A DNA stretch of 64,000 nt, from contig JAWPMS010000001.1 in assembly GCA_033344795.1 (NCBI GenBank), positions 2,976,001-3,040,000 on the forward strand. The letters are read 5' to 3'. Source of the DNA: SHLQ01 sp033344795. Its GTDB lineage: Bacteria > Actinomycetota > Acidimicrobiia > Acidimicrobiales > SHLQ01. The notes below the pieces were generated by a model. That model saw nothing but the letters and a program-made list of their open reading frames with translations. It did no database searches and was not told the DNA's origin. The position numbers were made by a program, and so were the translations under genes. Of the stretch, positions 1-8,650 are shown in pieces (position 1 is the stretch's first letter; each line of letters begins with the position of its first letter).

Positions 1-1
1 A

Positions 2-130
2 GCGATCGTCGAGGCGCTCGCTGAAGGTTTTGCCTGGTCGACGACGCTCGCCGCGGGCATCACGTACCTCGCGCTTGCCTTCGCGCTACGCCTCAACCGC
101 GAGTCTCGTTTGGGTGAACCGGTTACGTGA
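2..130 (+). CDS. C-terminal fragment of a membrane protein (possibly a transporter)
   Basis: The gene enters from outside the window; only the last 42 codons are present, ending at TGA 128-130. The visible part holds one hydrophobic stretch (ITYLALAFALRL) followed by a short basic and polar tail, as at the end of a polytopic transporter such as an MFS permease. The family cannot be fixed from so little sequence. Its stop overlaps the end of the convergent ferritin-like gene by 8 nt. Confidence 0.5.
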   Translation, partial: AIVEALAEGFAWSTTLAAGITYLALAFALRLNRESRLGEPVT

Positions 131-977
131 CGAAGAGCCTTGCGCCGTGCGCACGTGCGGCACCGAAGGCGCTGCGTGCGAACGAACGGCTACTGACTCC
201 ACAGGCGCGAAACAGTGAGCGGTGTTCGACGGCGACACCGATGATTGCCACTCGTGCAATCGCCGTCCATGCGAGGCCGGTCAGCTGGAGGAGCGGCCCC
301 GGAATCCGATGGAGGTGGGGCGGCAGAACGGATGCTTGGAACTCGAGGTGACGCAACTCGTCGCCATGCATGCGAGCAAACAGGCGCGACAGCGTCGGGT
401 CCCCGACGCCGCCGGCCAGGGTCTCGTACACCTCGGCGGTGATCAGGTCGGCGACACTCATCAGCAGGATCTCGGCGCGAAACCCTCGTATCCGTCGGGC
501 GGCACGGAACACGCGATCGCTCCAGTGGTCTTCGAGCATCTCGATGTCGAGCGACGAGCAGATGAGCGCATGGATCCGGGCGTGTTCTTGCTCCTCGAGG
601 ACGAACAGTCGGAGCGCACAGACGAGGTCGTCTGAGGCCACGCCGCGAGCGCTGTTCAAGAGGTGAAAACCAGCGCCGGCTTCGCCGAGTTGGAAGACGG
701 GTAGCGAGCGTCGGAGAGCGGCCTCCACGACGGGGGCGAGAACCCACATGCCGCTCGTCGTCACCTCGGCGTGTTGGTTGGCGTGTATCTCGAAGTCGGC
801 GCGCCACAGCGCATCGGGGGAGTGATCGGTGATCGCGGGCGGTGGGGAGTCGGCGATCCACGTGGATGGATGTCGACGTCGCGAAGTCTCCTGAGCCCAC
901 GTCCGAATGTCGATCACATTGCCGTTGGTGGAGTCGCCTAAGGGCGCGCCCGTCTCGCCGTTGCCTGAATCCGTCAT
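123..977 (-). CDS. Ferritin-like diiron-fold protein
   Basis: A 284-residue, mostly helical protein. Two carboxylate/histidine motifs fit a diiron four-helix bundle: EEQEHARIH near residue 130 and HGDELRHLEF near residue 205, each with the ExxH pattern of the ferritin-like superfamily. Two further Glu residues in the helices between them (region EILLMSVADLITAEVYETL) could complete the site. Known relatives include diiron oxygenases and aminated-substrate oxidases; the substrate here is not predictable. The first 40 residues are polar and poorly conserved in appearance. It is divergently transcribed from recA, and its 3' end overlaps the upstream membrane-protein gene by 8 nt. The ATG at 977 has no strong ribosome-binding site, so the exact start is uncertain. 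Confidence 0.7.
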   Translation of the reverse strand: MTDSGNGETGAPLGDSTNGNVIDIRTWAQETSRRRHPSTWIADSPPPAITDHSPDALWRADFEIHANQHAEVTTSGMWVLAPVVEAALRRSLPVFQLGEAGAGFHLLNSARGVASDDLVCALRLFVLEEQEHARIHALICSSLDIEMLEDHWSDRVFRAARRIRGFRAEILLMSVADLITAEVYETLAGGVGDPTLSRLFARMHGDELRHLEFQASVLPPHLHRIPGPLLQLTGLAWTAIARVAIIGVAVEHRSLFRACGVSSRSFARSAFGAARAHGARLFVT

Positions 978-1053
978 ATGGCGAGGATGCGGGAGGCAAG
1001 CGAAATATCAGCGAAAGGTGGTTCGCCGAAGAATCCGAGTGAAAGGCTTGCAC

Positions 1054-1067
1054 CGAACAGTTGTTCG
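1054..1067. promoter_or_regulatory. LexA operator (SOS box) of recA
   Basis: CGAACAGTTGTTCG matches the Gram-positive/actinobacterial LexA box CGAAC-N4-GTTCG at all ten defined positions. It lies 111 bp upstream of the recA start codon. The window also contains lexA, so RecA is very likely under classical SOS control. Confidence 0.9.
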
Positions 1068-1178
1068 CAATTACATTCATGTCGTTCCCGAGATCGTGTC
1101 ACACCCCATACCTAGGGTGATCACCACTTCCTCAGACGAGATCAAACACCCCGCAGGGCGGGCAAGAAGGAGATTCCA

Positions 1179-2261
1179 GTGGAGCGTGAAAAGGCACTCG
1201 AGATGGCACTTGGTCAGATCGAGAAGCAATTCGGCAAGGGTTCGGTCATGCGAATGGGCGAGAAGGGCTCGTTGGCCATCGGCTCGGTGCCCACAGGGGC
1301 GCTCGCGCTAGACCTTGCTCTCGGCATAGGCGGACTCCCACGTGGGCGTGTCACCGAGATCTACGGCCCAGAGTCATCCGGTAAGTCCACGTTGGCCACG
1401 CACGTCGTCGCCGAAGCGCAACGTAATGGAGGCACCTGTGCCTACATCGATGCTGAACATGCGATGGACCCGGTCTATGCAAAGGCCATCGGCGTCGACA
1501 TCGACAGTCTGCTCATCTCACAACCCGACACCGGTGAGCAGGCACTCGAGATCTGCGACATGCTCGTGCGATCCGGGGCGCTCGATGTCATCGTCGTCGA
1601 CTCGGTTGCTGCTCTGACGCCCAAGGCAGAGATCGAAGGCGATATGGGTGATCACCATGTCGGTGCTCAGGCACGTCTCATGTCACAGGCGTTGCGCAAG
1701 CTCACGGCAAACCTGAACAAGACCGACACGATCTGCATCTTCATCAACCAGTTGCGAGAGAAGATCGGCGTGATGTTCGGCTCGCCCGAGACCACCCCAG
1801 GTGGACGTGCGCTGAAGTTCTACTCGTCGGTGCGCCTCGACATTCGTCGCATCGAGTCGATCAAACAAGGTGCCGAGGTCGTGGGCAACCGGACCCGGGT
1901 CAAAGTGGTGAAGAACAAGGTGGCACCTCCGTTCCGTCAGGCCGAGTTCGACATCATGTACGGCCATGGCATCAGCAGGGAAGGTTCTGTGCTCGATCTC
2001 GCGGTCGATCACGACGTGATCAAGAAATCGGGTGCGTGGTATACGTACGAGGGCGAACAACTTGGTCAAGGTCGTGAGAAGGCCAAGGAGTTCCTCACTG
2101 CGAATCCAGAGGTGATGGTTGAGGTCACCGATCGGGTGACGAAGATCGTCATGCCTGATCCCATCGAAGAGGAACCCATCGATCTCAGCGAAGAGAGCAT
2201 GGAGAAGGTTGCCGAAGAGGGCTTCAGCGAAGCCGACGAAGCTCCCATCGAACTGGGCTAA
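1179..2261 (+). CDS. recA: Recombinase RecA
   Basis: RecA forms filaments on single-stranded DNA, catalyses ATP-dependent strand exchange and triggers LexA self-cleavage. The 360-residue length is standard, and Walker A (GPESSGKST, about residues 62-70) is uninterrupted, so there is no intein. The conserved INQLREKIGVMFG and GGRALKFYSSVRLDIRR segments are present, and the C-terminus is acidic as usual. The start is GTG at 1179, preceded by AGAAGGAGA at 1165-1172. A perfect LexA box lies upstream and a long hairpin follows the stop. The recX gene that often follows recA in actinobacteria is absent; the next gene is a small membrane protein. Confidence 0.98.
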   Translation: MEREKALEMALGQIEKQFGKGSVMRMGEKGSLAIGSVPTGALALDLALGIGGLPRGRVTEIYGPESSGKSTLATHVVAEAQRNGGTCAYIDAEHAMDPVYAKAIGVDIDSLLISQPDTGEQALEICDMLVRSGALDVIVVDSVAALTPKAEIEGDMGDHHVGAQARLMSQALRKLTANLNKTDTICIFINQLREKIGVMFGSPETTPGGRALKFYSSVRLDIRRIESIKQGAEVVGNRTRVKVVKNKVAPPFRQAEFDIMYGHGISREGSVLDLAVDHDVIKKSGAWYTYEGEQLGQGREKAKEFLTANPEVMVEVTDRVTKIVMPDPIEEEPIDLSEESMEKVAEEGFSEADEAPIELG

Positions 2262-2277
2262 CTCCAACAAGTTTCGT

Positions 2278-2322
2278 AACAGCGCAATCGAGGCGATCGG
2301 GCATCGTCTTGGTTGCGCTGTT
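2278..2322 (+). terminator. Hairpin after recA, probable terminator
   Basis: AACAGCGCAA (2278-2287) and TTGCGCTGTT (2313-2322) form a perfect 10-bp stem. Inside it GGCGAT and ATCGTC can add 6 bp around a CGGGC loop. It begins 16 nt after the recA stop codon. No long T-run follows, so it may be an imperfect terminator or an mRNA 3' stabiliser. Confidence 0.55.
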
Positions 2323-2482
2323 GCGCGTGGACGCCGAGCCAAACTACATCGATGTAACACTTAGAGCGCGAACATATGCACCAAACGCGCGAATTAGTGG
2401 TGCTAGATTGAGCGGCGGTAGGTGGAGGCTAGAGATCCGTACGGATGTCTGGTGCGGGCTCTCGGACCTTTGGAGGACCCCC

Positions 2483-2671
2483 ATGACAAAACGATTCGGC
2501 TACCCACTTCTTGGGTTGTTTGTCCTATACCTGATCTCGCTCAACGCAACCGAGACCGGCAATCGAGGAAACGACTTCCTCGGGATCGTCGGCGGTCTTG
2601 GCAGCGCCATGCTCGACTTTCTCCGTGGCCTCGCTGGTGACGGGGGAGTAACTCAGGCACTCGGTCTGTGA
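2483..2671 (+). CDS. Small membrane protein upstream of the PH-domain gene
   Basis: A 62-residue protein with one N-terminal hydrophobic segment (about residues 6-22, YPLLGLFVLYLISLNAT) and a glycine-rich tail. The start is ATG 2483, well supported by GGAGG at 2472-2476. Its TGA overlaps the GTG of the following PH-domain gene (GTGA, 4 nt), so translation of the two is coupled. I do not recognise a family. The coupling suggests that it works with, or helps insert, the PH-domain membrane protein. Confidence 0.65.
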   Translation: MTKRFGYPLLGLFVLYLISLNATETGNRGNDFLGIVGGLGSAMLDFLRGLAGDGGVTQALGL

Positions 2672-3426
2672 CGGACCCGGTTCCTGGCTCAACGCCTGCG
2701 GCCGGATACACGTCTCGGAGGCCGACAAGAGGCGACAATATTCGGCTGCTCTTCGCTCCACCGCGCGATGCAGACGTGCTCATCAGCGATGAGATCATCT
2801 ATTACAAGGCTCCCAAACATGTCATGAGTTTGGCTGAGCCATTCATGGAGACGCTCGCCGTCCTCGTGATCGTGAGCGTGATTCTCGTTCGCCCGCAGTA
2901 TGAGGGACTGAATCTCGGGCTGTTGTTCGTGGTCTTGTCTGCACTGGTGATCTGGCGATTCGCCAAGTTGCGCACCTGGGGGTGGACCGCTCTGACGTCG
3001 GCGCTCGTTGTTTTGTACGTGATGTTGACCAGTCAGATGGAGCCCCTCATACTCGTGCCCGCGGTGGGATTGTTGTTCATTGGACGTCTCGGGATTCATA
3101 TTCTTCGTTGGTACCGATACGAGGTTCGATACCTGACCAATCGACGGATCATCGAGGCCACGGGTTTCCTTGGCCTCCGTGTGGCGTCGATGCCGGTCAC
3201 TCGGGTCACCGACCTGGTGCTCAGTCGCACGACGGCGGGAGAGATCTTTGGCTTCGGCAACCTGAGAATCGAGTCTGCAGGCCAGGATCAGTCATTGGCG
3301 AGCATCCCTTTTCTTGTCGAACCGTGGACCTTCCATCGGCTTGCGGTCCGTTTGGCAACCAAGCCCGCAGAGATTGATTTGAAGAACTTCATTGACGTAC
3401 GGCCAGTCCGGAGGATAGGAAGATAG
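2668..3426 (+). CDS. Membrane protein with bacterial PH (bPH2/YdbS-like) domain
   Basis: A 252-residue protein. The first 40 residues are cytosolic in appearance. Hydrophobic segments follow around residues 60-80, 85-105 and 110-135, and then a bacterial pleckstrin-homology-like domain (YRYEVRYLTNRRIIEATG onward, about residues 150-235). Members such as YdbS/YdbT are membrane proteins of poorly defined role, often linked to envelope functions. The GTG start overlaps the stop of the small membrane protein before it. Two hairpins follow the gene, the second a good terminator, which isolates this pair from miaB. Confidence 0.75.
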   Translation: MTDPVPGSTPAAGYTSRRPTRGDNIRLLFAPPRDADVLISDEIIYYKAPKHVMSLAEPFMETLAVLVIVSVILVRPQYEGLNLGLLFVVLSALVIWRFAKLRTWGWTALTSALVVLYVMLTSQMEPLILVPAVGLLFIGRLGIHILRWYRYEVRYLTNRRIIEATGFLGLRVASMPVTRVTDLVLSRTTAGEIFGFGNLRIESAGQDQSLASIPFLVEPWTFHRLAVRLATKPAEIDLKNFIDVRPVRRIGR

Positions 3427-3470
3427 TGAGCGCAGTGATTCGTCGCTGCGCTCGTATCCCCTCCAATACG

Positions 3471-3512
3471 CCAGATGCCCGCCACTTTCGTGACGGGCAT
3501 CTGGTGCGTTTT
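3471..3512 (+). terminator. Intrinsic terminator between PH-domain gene and miaB
   Basis: CCAGATGCCCG (3471-3481) pairs perfectly with CGGGCATCTGG (3494-3504). The stem continues inward with CAC/GTG around a TTTC loop, and GCGTTTTG follows. A second 8-bp hairpin, GAGCGCAG/CTGCGCTC (3428-3453), lies just before it. Confidence 0.8.
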
Positions 3513-3533
3513 GAGCAAGTACGATGATCTCTT

Positions 3534-4991
3534 GTGACTCGCAAATACTTGCTGACCACCTACGGGTGTCAAATGAACGAGCACGACTCGGAACGGATCT
3601 CGGGCCTCATGGAGGCCGACGGGTACGCGCCCACAGACAACCTCGCCGAAGCCGACGTCGTCATGATGAACACCTGCTGTATCCGGGAGAACGCGGACAA
3701 CAAGCTGTATGCGGTGCTCGGCGATCTCAAGGCTGAGAAACAACGGCGCCCTGACATGCAGATCGCCGTTGGCGGCTGCTTGGCACAAAAAGATCGGGAG
3801 CTCATCGGCGAACGAGCGAGCCACGTCGATGTGGTGTTCGGAACCCACAACGTGCATCGGGCCGCAGAGCTGCTGGCCGAGAGTCGGGAGCACGGCCAGA
3901 CCATCGAAATTCTCGAGGCTGCCGTCGACGCCGAACATGCCGCCTTCCCGTCTGCGCTGCCTGAGAAGCGGGAGGTCGATTATGCCGCCTGGGTCACCAT
4001 CCAGATCGGCTGCGACAATTCCTGTGCCTTTTGCATCGTGCCATCGGTACGCGGACCGGAATTCTCTCGCCACTTCAGCGATGTCGTGCGTGAGGTCGAA
4101 CTGCTGGCGCGGGACGGCGTTGCCGAGGTCACGCTCCTTGGACAGAATGTGAACTCGTTCGGTCGCGACATCACCCTGAAACTCGGTGGTCAAGAACACG
4201 CGACAACCGACGTTGATGAAGCCGGCGAGTTGTGGGCATCGGGTGATCGTCGGCGCGGTCGACCGTTGTTTGCCGATCTCCTCCGTTCGGTGGGTGCCGT
4301 CGACGGCATCGAACGAGTCCGCTACACCAGTCCACATCCCAAGGATCTTCGAAACGACACGATCCTGGCGATGGCTGAGGTCGATGCCGTCTGCAACCAC
4401 CTACATCTTCCGGTGCAGTCGGGGAGCGATCGCGTGCTTGCAGCAATGCATCGTGGGTACACCACCGAGCGATATCTCGAACGGCTCACCCGGGCAGTGA
4501 GGGGAGTTGACGACCTCGCGATAACGACAGACATCATCGTCGGATTCCCCGGTGAAACCGAGGCCGACTTCGAACAGACGCTCGAACTCGCCGCAGAAGC
4601 CCAGTTCGACTCTGCATACACGTTCATATTCTCTCCACGAGAGGGCACCGAGGCAGCCGAACTCGAGGGTGAGTTCATCGACAAGGCGATCACCAAAGAT
4701 CGTTTCGCGCGGCTTCGAGACGTGGTCGAACGGAGCGCGGCGCTCAAACATGCCGCCCGAATCGGTCGTATCGAAGAAGTCGTGGTCGAGGGGCCCTCGA
4801 GAAAGAACCCTGGCGTCATCACGGGGCGAACCCGGCAGAACAAGCTGCTGCACTTCCCAGGCGAGCTGAAGCCAGGCGCCCTCGCCACGGTACAAGTGAC
4901 CGACGCGGCCAGGCACTACCTCCTCGGCGAGCTGCGTGAGGTGCTTCGCGGTCCCCGAACGAGAACACGGATTCCCGTCGTTGCCGGATGA
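3534..4991 (+). CDS. miaB: tRNA-2-methylthio-N6-isopentenyladenosine37 synthase MiaB
   Basis: This radical-SAM methylthiotransferase converts i6A37 to ms2i6A37 in tRNAs reading UNN codons. The three N-terminal cluster cysteines are in YGCQMNEHDS, NTCCIREN and VGGCLAQ. The radical-SAM motif is CDNSCAFC (Cys160, 164, 167). A C-terminal TRAM domain ends the protein, and 485 residues is a normal length. The start is GTG 3534 after the upstream terminator. The gene heads a run through miaA, dapF, hflX, dapC and dapE; miaA in this run makes its substrate modification. An insert around residues 205-225 (GQEHATTDVDEAGELWASGD) is longer than in most MiaB proteins. Confidence 0.97.
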   Translation: MTRKYLLTTYGCQMNEHDSERISGLMEADGYAPTDNLAEADVVMMNTCCIRENADNKLYAVLGDLKAEKQRRPDMQIAVGGCLAQKDRELIGERASHVDVVFGTHNVHRAAELLAESREHGQTIEILEAAVDAEHAAFPSALPEKREVDYAAWVTIQIGCDNSCAFCIVPSVRGPEFSRHFSDVVREVELLARDGVAEVTLLGQNVNSFGRDITLKLGGQEHATTDVDEAGELWASGDRRRGRPLFADLLRSVGAVDGIERVRYTSPHPKDLRNDTILAMAEVDAVCNHLHLPVQSGSDRVLAAMHRGYTTERYLERLTRAVRGVDDLAITTDIIVGFPGETEADFEQTLELAAEAQFDSAYTFIFSPREGTEAAELEGEFIDKAITKDRFARLRDVVERSAALKHAARIGRIEEVVVEGPSRKNPGVITGRTRQNKLLHFPGELKPGALATVQVTDAARHYLLGELREVLRGPRTRTRIPVVAG

Positions 4992-5505
4992 CCTGCTCAA
5001 GCTTGGGCTGAACGGCCGGGCGACCGATTCTCAGTTCGCACAGAATCCCCTCCCTGTCGCTCGGGCCATGGGTCGCGCGCTCGGCGTGCTGCACCAGGCG
5101 CCTGCTCCATCGACGCTGACGCCGCGCACCGACGAAGAAGCCTCGTCTGCGCTCGCCATCGTCGAGTCGACAGATGTGTATCCGGCACCGTTCTCACGAG
5201 TCAGACGTGAAACCCTCACCGCCATGTTGAAGAATCGGCCAGAAGGGTTGACGCTCGTTTCGACTCATGGTTCGCCAGTCGTCTCGGCTGCCGTGCTCAC
5301 CGACAGTGTGGCCATCTTCGATGATGCCGGTACCGCCGGACTCGATCCCGCCGAGAGGGATCTCGCCATCGCGATTCGATCGGTGGCCGAGACCTTCACG
5401 TCAGAAGTCGCAGCGACCCTGCTCGACGGCTACGTCGAGGTCGGCGGAGAGCTTCCGCATGGCCCAACGCTTGACTGGTACGGCGTCGTCGCCGCCTTTC
5501 GCTGA
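4981..5505 (+). CDS. Truncated, catalytically degenerate aminoglycoside-phosphotransferase-like protein
   Basis: A 174-residue protein that aligns by eye with the C-terminal lobe of APH(3')-type kinases. The stretch LPVARAMGRALGVLHQAP resembles the start of that lobe; THGSPVVSAAV replaces the catalytic HGDxxxxN loop, and FDDAGTAGLDPAERDLAIAI matches the IDxGRxGVADRYQDLA region. The catalytic Asp and metal-binding Asn are missing and the N-lobe with its nucleotide-binding site is absent, so kinase activity is unlikely. The likely start is TTG 4981, overlapping the end of miaB by 11 nt; no ATG or GTG fits better. The stop overlaps the miaA ATG by 1 nt. The open frame and tight packing argue for a retained gene rather than a decaying remnant. 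Confidence 0.6.
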   Translation: MPDDLLKLGLNGRATDSQFAQNPLPVARAMGRALGVLHQAPAPSTLTPRTDEEASSALAIVESTDVYPAPFSRVRRETLTAMLKNRPEGLTLVSTHGSPVVSAAVLTDSVAIFDDAGTAGLDPAERDLAIAIRSVAETFTSEVAATLLDGYVEVGGELPHGPTLDWYGVVAAFR

Positions 5506-6434
5506 TGGTCAGGCCGCTGTGCATCCTTGGACCGACGGCCTCGGGGAAGTCGACCGTTGCGATGGCCGTCGCGGCTGCGTGCGACGATGTCGAACTCGTG
5601 TCGATCGATTCGATGCAGGTGTACCGAGAGATGGACATTGGAACGGCCAAACCAACGCTGGCTGAGCAAGCCGACGTCAAACATCACCTGATCGACATCG
5701 CAGATCCGGCCGATGAATTTGCGGTTCCGCACTTTCAGGCGGCTTGGCGAGAGGTCGCCGCCGATCTCGAGAGCCGTTCGAAGGTCCCTCTTCTCGTGGG
5801 CGGCACAGGCTTGTACCTGCGGTCGGTGATCGACGATCTCGAGATTCCCGAGCAGTTTCCGGAAATCAAAGCTCGACTCGAAGCGCGGCTCGATGACCTG
5901 CCCGGACTGTACGCCGAACTCGCAACCCTCGATCCGCTTGCTGCGTCGCGAATTGATGCAAACAATGAACGTCGGGTGGTCAGAGCCCTCGAGGTTTGTG
6001 TGGGGTCAGGCCGACCGTTTTCGTCCTTTGGGCCGGGGATGATCGAGTATCCAGACACGAACTTCTCACTGCTTGGATTGCGACTGGATGGCGAGGAGAT
6101 CAATCGTCGTATCGACGCCCGATACGAGCAGCAGATGATCGATGGCTTTCTCGATGAAGTCCGCTCGTTGAGTCGACGCGAGCGTGGGGTTGGACGTACG
6201 GCACGACAAGCGCTCGGTTATCGCGAGCTCCTGCGTCACGTCGAAGAACGAGAGCAGCTCGATCTCGTGCTGCAAGACGCGAAGTTCCGAACCCACCGAT
6301 TTGCTCGCAGACAGATGAAGTGGTTTCGACGAGACCCGCGGATCGAATGGCTCGACCTCGATCGGTCGGGAGTGGTCAGCCACGCAGAAGCGATTCGACG
6401 AGCAATCGAACTCGTCCGACAGGGCGCCGAGTGA
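5505..6434 (+). CDS. miaA: tRNA dimethylallyltransferase MiaA
   Basis: MiaA transfers the dimethylallyl group from DMAPP to A37 of tRNAs, the step before MiaB. The P-loop GPTASGKST lies at residues 9-17. The DSMQVYREMDIGTAKPT segment carries the catalytic Asp and substrate-binding residues, and GGTGLYLRSVIDDL and GYRE are also typical. Length 309 is normal. The ATG at 5505 overlaps the preceding stop codon by one base (TGATG), so translation is coupled. dapF follows 31 nt later. Confidence 0.97.
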   Translation: MVRPLCILGPTASGKSTVAMAVAAACDDVELVSIDSMQVYREMDIGTAKPTLAEQADVKHHLIDIADPADEFAVPHFQAAWREVAADLESRSKVPLLVGGTGLYLRSVIDDLEIPEQFPEIKARLEARLDDLPGLYAELATLDPLAASRIDANNERRVVRALEVCVGSGRPFSSFGPGMIEYPDTNFSLLGLRLDGEEINRRIDARYEQQMIDGFLDEVRSLSRRERGVGRTARQALGYRELLRHVEEREQLDLVLQDAKFRTHRFARRQMKWFRRDPRIEWLDLDRSGVVSHAEAIRRAIELVRQGAE

Positions 6435-6465
6435 GGCGTCTCGTCCACGGGCCATACTGGACCCA

Positions 6466-7278
6466 ATGCACTTGACGAAACACCACGGACTCGGAAACGA
6501 CTTTCTTGTCACCTTTGTCGATGAGGTTCCTGCTGACGCGCCCGCTCTCGCAGTCGAGTTGTGCGATCGCCGCACCGGTGTCGGGGCTGACGGACTGCTG
6601 TTCGGCATCGACAACGGTTCGACAGCAGTCATGCGGCTCTTCAACAGCGACGGATCGAGTGCGGAGGTATCGGGTAACGGTCTTCGCTGTTTCGTGCAGG
6701 CGGTCGCGATGCGTCGAGGAGTACAGCGTCTCGAGATCGACGTCGACACATTGGCAGGGACGCGACAGTGTTCGCTCGAACCGACCGATGAAGTGGGCGT
6801 TGCATATGCCTCGGCCGATATGGGCCCCGTCGCCGCGGGAGACCAACCGGACTCGGCCGAGTTTCTCGGGAACATTGCGGGTCTTCCTGCGGTGAAACGG
6901 TGGGGCATCGGAGCCGTTGGAAATCCCCACGTCGTCCTCGAAGTCGAGGATCCTGACGTGGTAGATCTGGCGCACGTCGGTCCCGCAATCGAGCGTCACT
7001 TTCCCAATGGAGTGAATGCCCACTTCGTGCGAGTCGACGGACCCGATGAGATTCAGCTCCGAGTGTGGGAGCGCGGTTCAGGGATCACGCAGGCCTGTGG
7101 GTCTGGAGCAACCGTCTCGGCCCAGCGTCTTCACGAGTGGGGAGCGGTTGGAGAGCGAGTCACCGTATCGATGCCGGGCGGCGCCGCAATCGTCGATGTC
7201 TCGACGACCGAGCGCCCATCGGCGGTGCTGAATGGCACAGCAACCTTTGTCGCAAGCATTGAGGTCCCTCGTGGGTGA
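6466..7278 (+). CDS. dapF: Diaminopimelate epimerase
   Basis: DapF interconverts LL- and meso-diaminopimelate, the precursor of lysine and of the peptidoglycan cross-linking residue. The two active-site cysteines are in GNGLRCFVQ (Cys75) and ITQACGSGA (Cys211), and the N-terminal HGLGNDF motif is present. Length 270 is typical. dapC and dapE lie downstream, so the last three succinylase-branch steps are clustered, with hflX between them as an interloper. Confidence 0.96.
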   Translation: MHLTKHHGLGNDFLVTFVDEVPADAPALAVELCDRRTGVGADGLLFGIDNGSTAVMRLFNSDGSSAEVSGNGLRCFVQAVAMRRGVQRLEIDVDTLAGTRQCSLEPTDEVGVAYASADMGPVAAGDQPDSAEFLGNIAGLPAVKRWGIGAVGNPHVVLEVEDPDVVDLAHVGPAIERHFPNGVNAHFVRVDGPDEIQLRVWERGSGITQACGSGATVSAQRLHEWGAVGERVTVSMPGGAAIVDVSTTERPSAVLNGTATFVASIEVPRG

Positions 7279-8641
7279 ATCGGAGAACCCGGTCCCAGAG
7301 AGTCACCGCGGAGCGTTTGGGGAGTACGGCGGTGAGTCGTCGGGCCTGATCGATCGAACGTTTCGGGAGCGGATCGTGTTGGTGGGCGTGACGATTCCGC
7401 CTAACAACGCCGACGAGACCGATGCGTCTCTCGATGAGCTGGCCCTTCTGGTCGATACGGCCGGCGCCGACGAGGTGGGTCGGGTACACCAGCGGCGCCA
7501 AGCCCCCGACCCGGCGACCTACGTTGGCAAGGGCAAGGCCGAGGAAATCAAAGACCTGTCGGTCAGCGTCGATTCGGACACCGTCGTGTTCGACGACGAG
7601 CTGAGCCCAGCCCAGCAGGGCAAGCTCGAGAAGATCCTCGGTCGATCGGCCCTCGATCGCACCGCCGTGATCCTCGACATATTTGCCCAGAACGCGTCGA
7701 GCGCCGAAGGCAAGGCGCAGGTCGAGCTTGCACAGCTCAGATATCGTCTGCCGCGCCTGCGCAGCATGGGACGCACGTTTTCACAGCAGGGTGGCGGTAT
7801 CGGCACCCGTGGCCCGGGAGAGACGCAGCTCGAGGTCGATCGCCGACGTCTCGTGCGGCGAGTTCACAAACTCGAAGACAACCTCCGAACCCTTCAGAAG
7901 AACCGCGCCGTGCAGTCCAAGGCTCGTAAGCGAACGTCGAATCGGCGCGTTGCGCTCGTGGGCTACACCAATGCCGGCAAGTCGTCGGTGTTGAACAGGC
8001 TGACCGACGCAGGAGTACTCGCCGAAGATCGGCTCTTTGCCACGCTTGATGCCACAACTCGGCGTCTCCAACTGCCCGGTGGTGAATCGATCTTCCTGAC
8101 CGACACCGTCGGGTTCGTCCGCAAACTGCCAACCCAACTCGTCGAAGCCTTCAAGAGCACGCTCGACGTCGTGATCGACGCCGATCTCTTGATTCACGTG
8201 GTCGACTCATCGGCGGCGGATCCCCAGGGAAACATCGATGCCGTACGGCGAACGTTGGAAGCGATCGGCGCATCGTCTGTTCCTGAGTTGATGGTCTTCA
8301 ATAAGATCGACCTCGATCCGCAGATCGACGGCTTGATGAGCCGATATCCAGGTTCGGTGGCGGTGTCAGCTCACGAGAACATTGGCATCGAGGAGCTTCT
8401 CGAGGTGATCAGCGGGCAACTGCGTTCGATGACCGAGCTCGTCGAATTGTCCGTGCCGTACGACCGCGGTGATGTGCTCGCGCAGATTCATCGCGAGGGG
8501 CAGGTGCTGACCGAGATGGCAATGGACGATGGAATTCGTGTCAAGGCCCGGCTCGATCCGGACTCGAAGGGTCGACTCGAGGCCTGGTTGATCGGCGCAT
8601 CGGCCCCACCGAAGCCGGAGCTGGAGCCGTGGGAGCAATAG
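7271..8641 (+). CDS. hflX: Ribosome-associated GTPase HflX
   Basis: HflX binds the 50S subunit and splits stalled ribosomes under stress. The order is the N-terminal HflX domain (Gly-rich GIGTRGPGETQLE near residue 185), a coiled linker, and the G domain with G1 GYTNAGKSS from about residue 231, G3 DTVGFV and G4 NKID. I prefer GTG 7271, which has GAGG at 7261-7264 and overlaps dapF by 8 nt (456 aa). An in-frame ATG at 7232 would add 13 residues but lacks a ribosome-binding site. The C-terminal 90 residues are the usual HflX tail. Confidence 0.95.
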   Translation: MGESENPVPESHRGAFGEYGGESSGLIDRTFRERIVLVGVTIPPNNADETDASLDELALLVDTAGADEVGRVHQRRQAPDPATYVGKGKAEEIKDLSVSVDSDTVVFDDELSPAQQGKLEKILGRSALDRTAVILDIFAQNASSAEGKAQVELAQLRYRLPRLRSMGRTFSQQGGGIGTRGPGETQLEVDRRRLVRRVHKLEDNLRTLQKNRAVQSKARKRTSNRRVALVGYTNAGKSSVLNRLTDAGVLAEDRLFATLDATTRRLQLPGGESIFLTDTVGFVRKLPTQLVEAFKSTLDVVIDADLLIHVVDSSAADPQGNIDAVRRTLEAIGASSVPELMVFNKIDLDPQIDGLMSRYPGSVAVSAHENIGIEELLEVISGQLRSMTELVELSVPYDRGDVLAQIHREGQVLTEMAMDDGIRVKARLDPDSKGRLEAWLIGASAPPKPELEPWEQ

Positions 8642-8650
8642 AGTCGGCCC

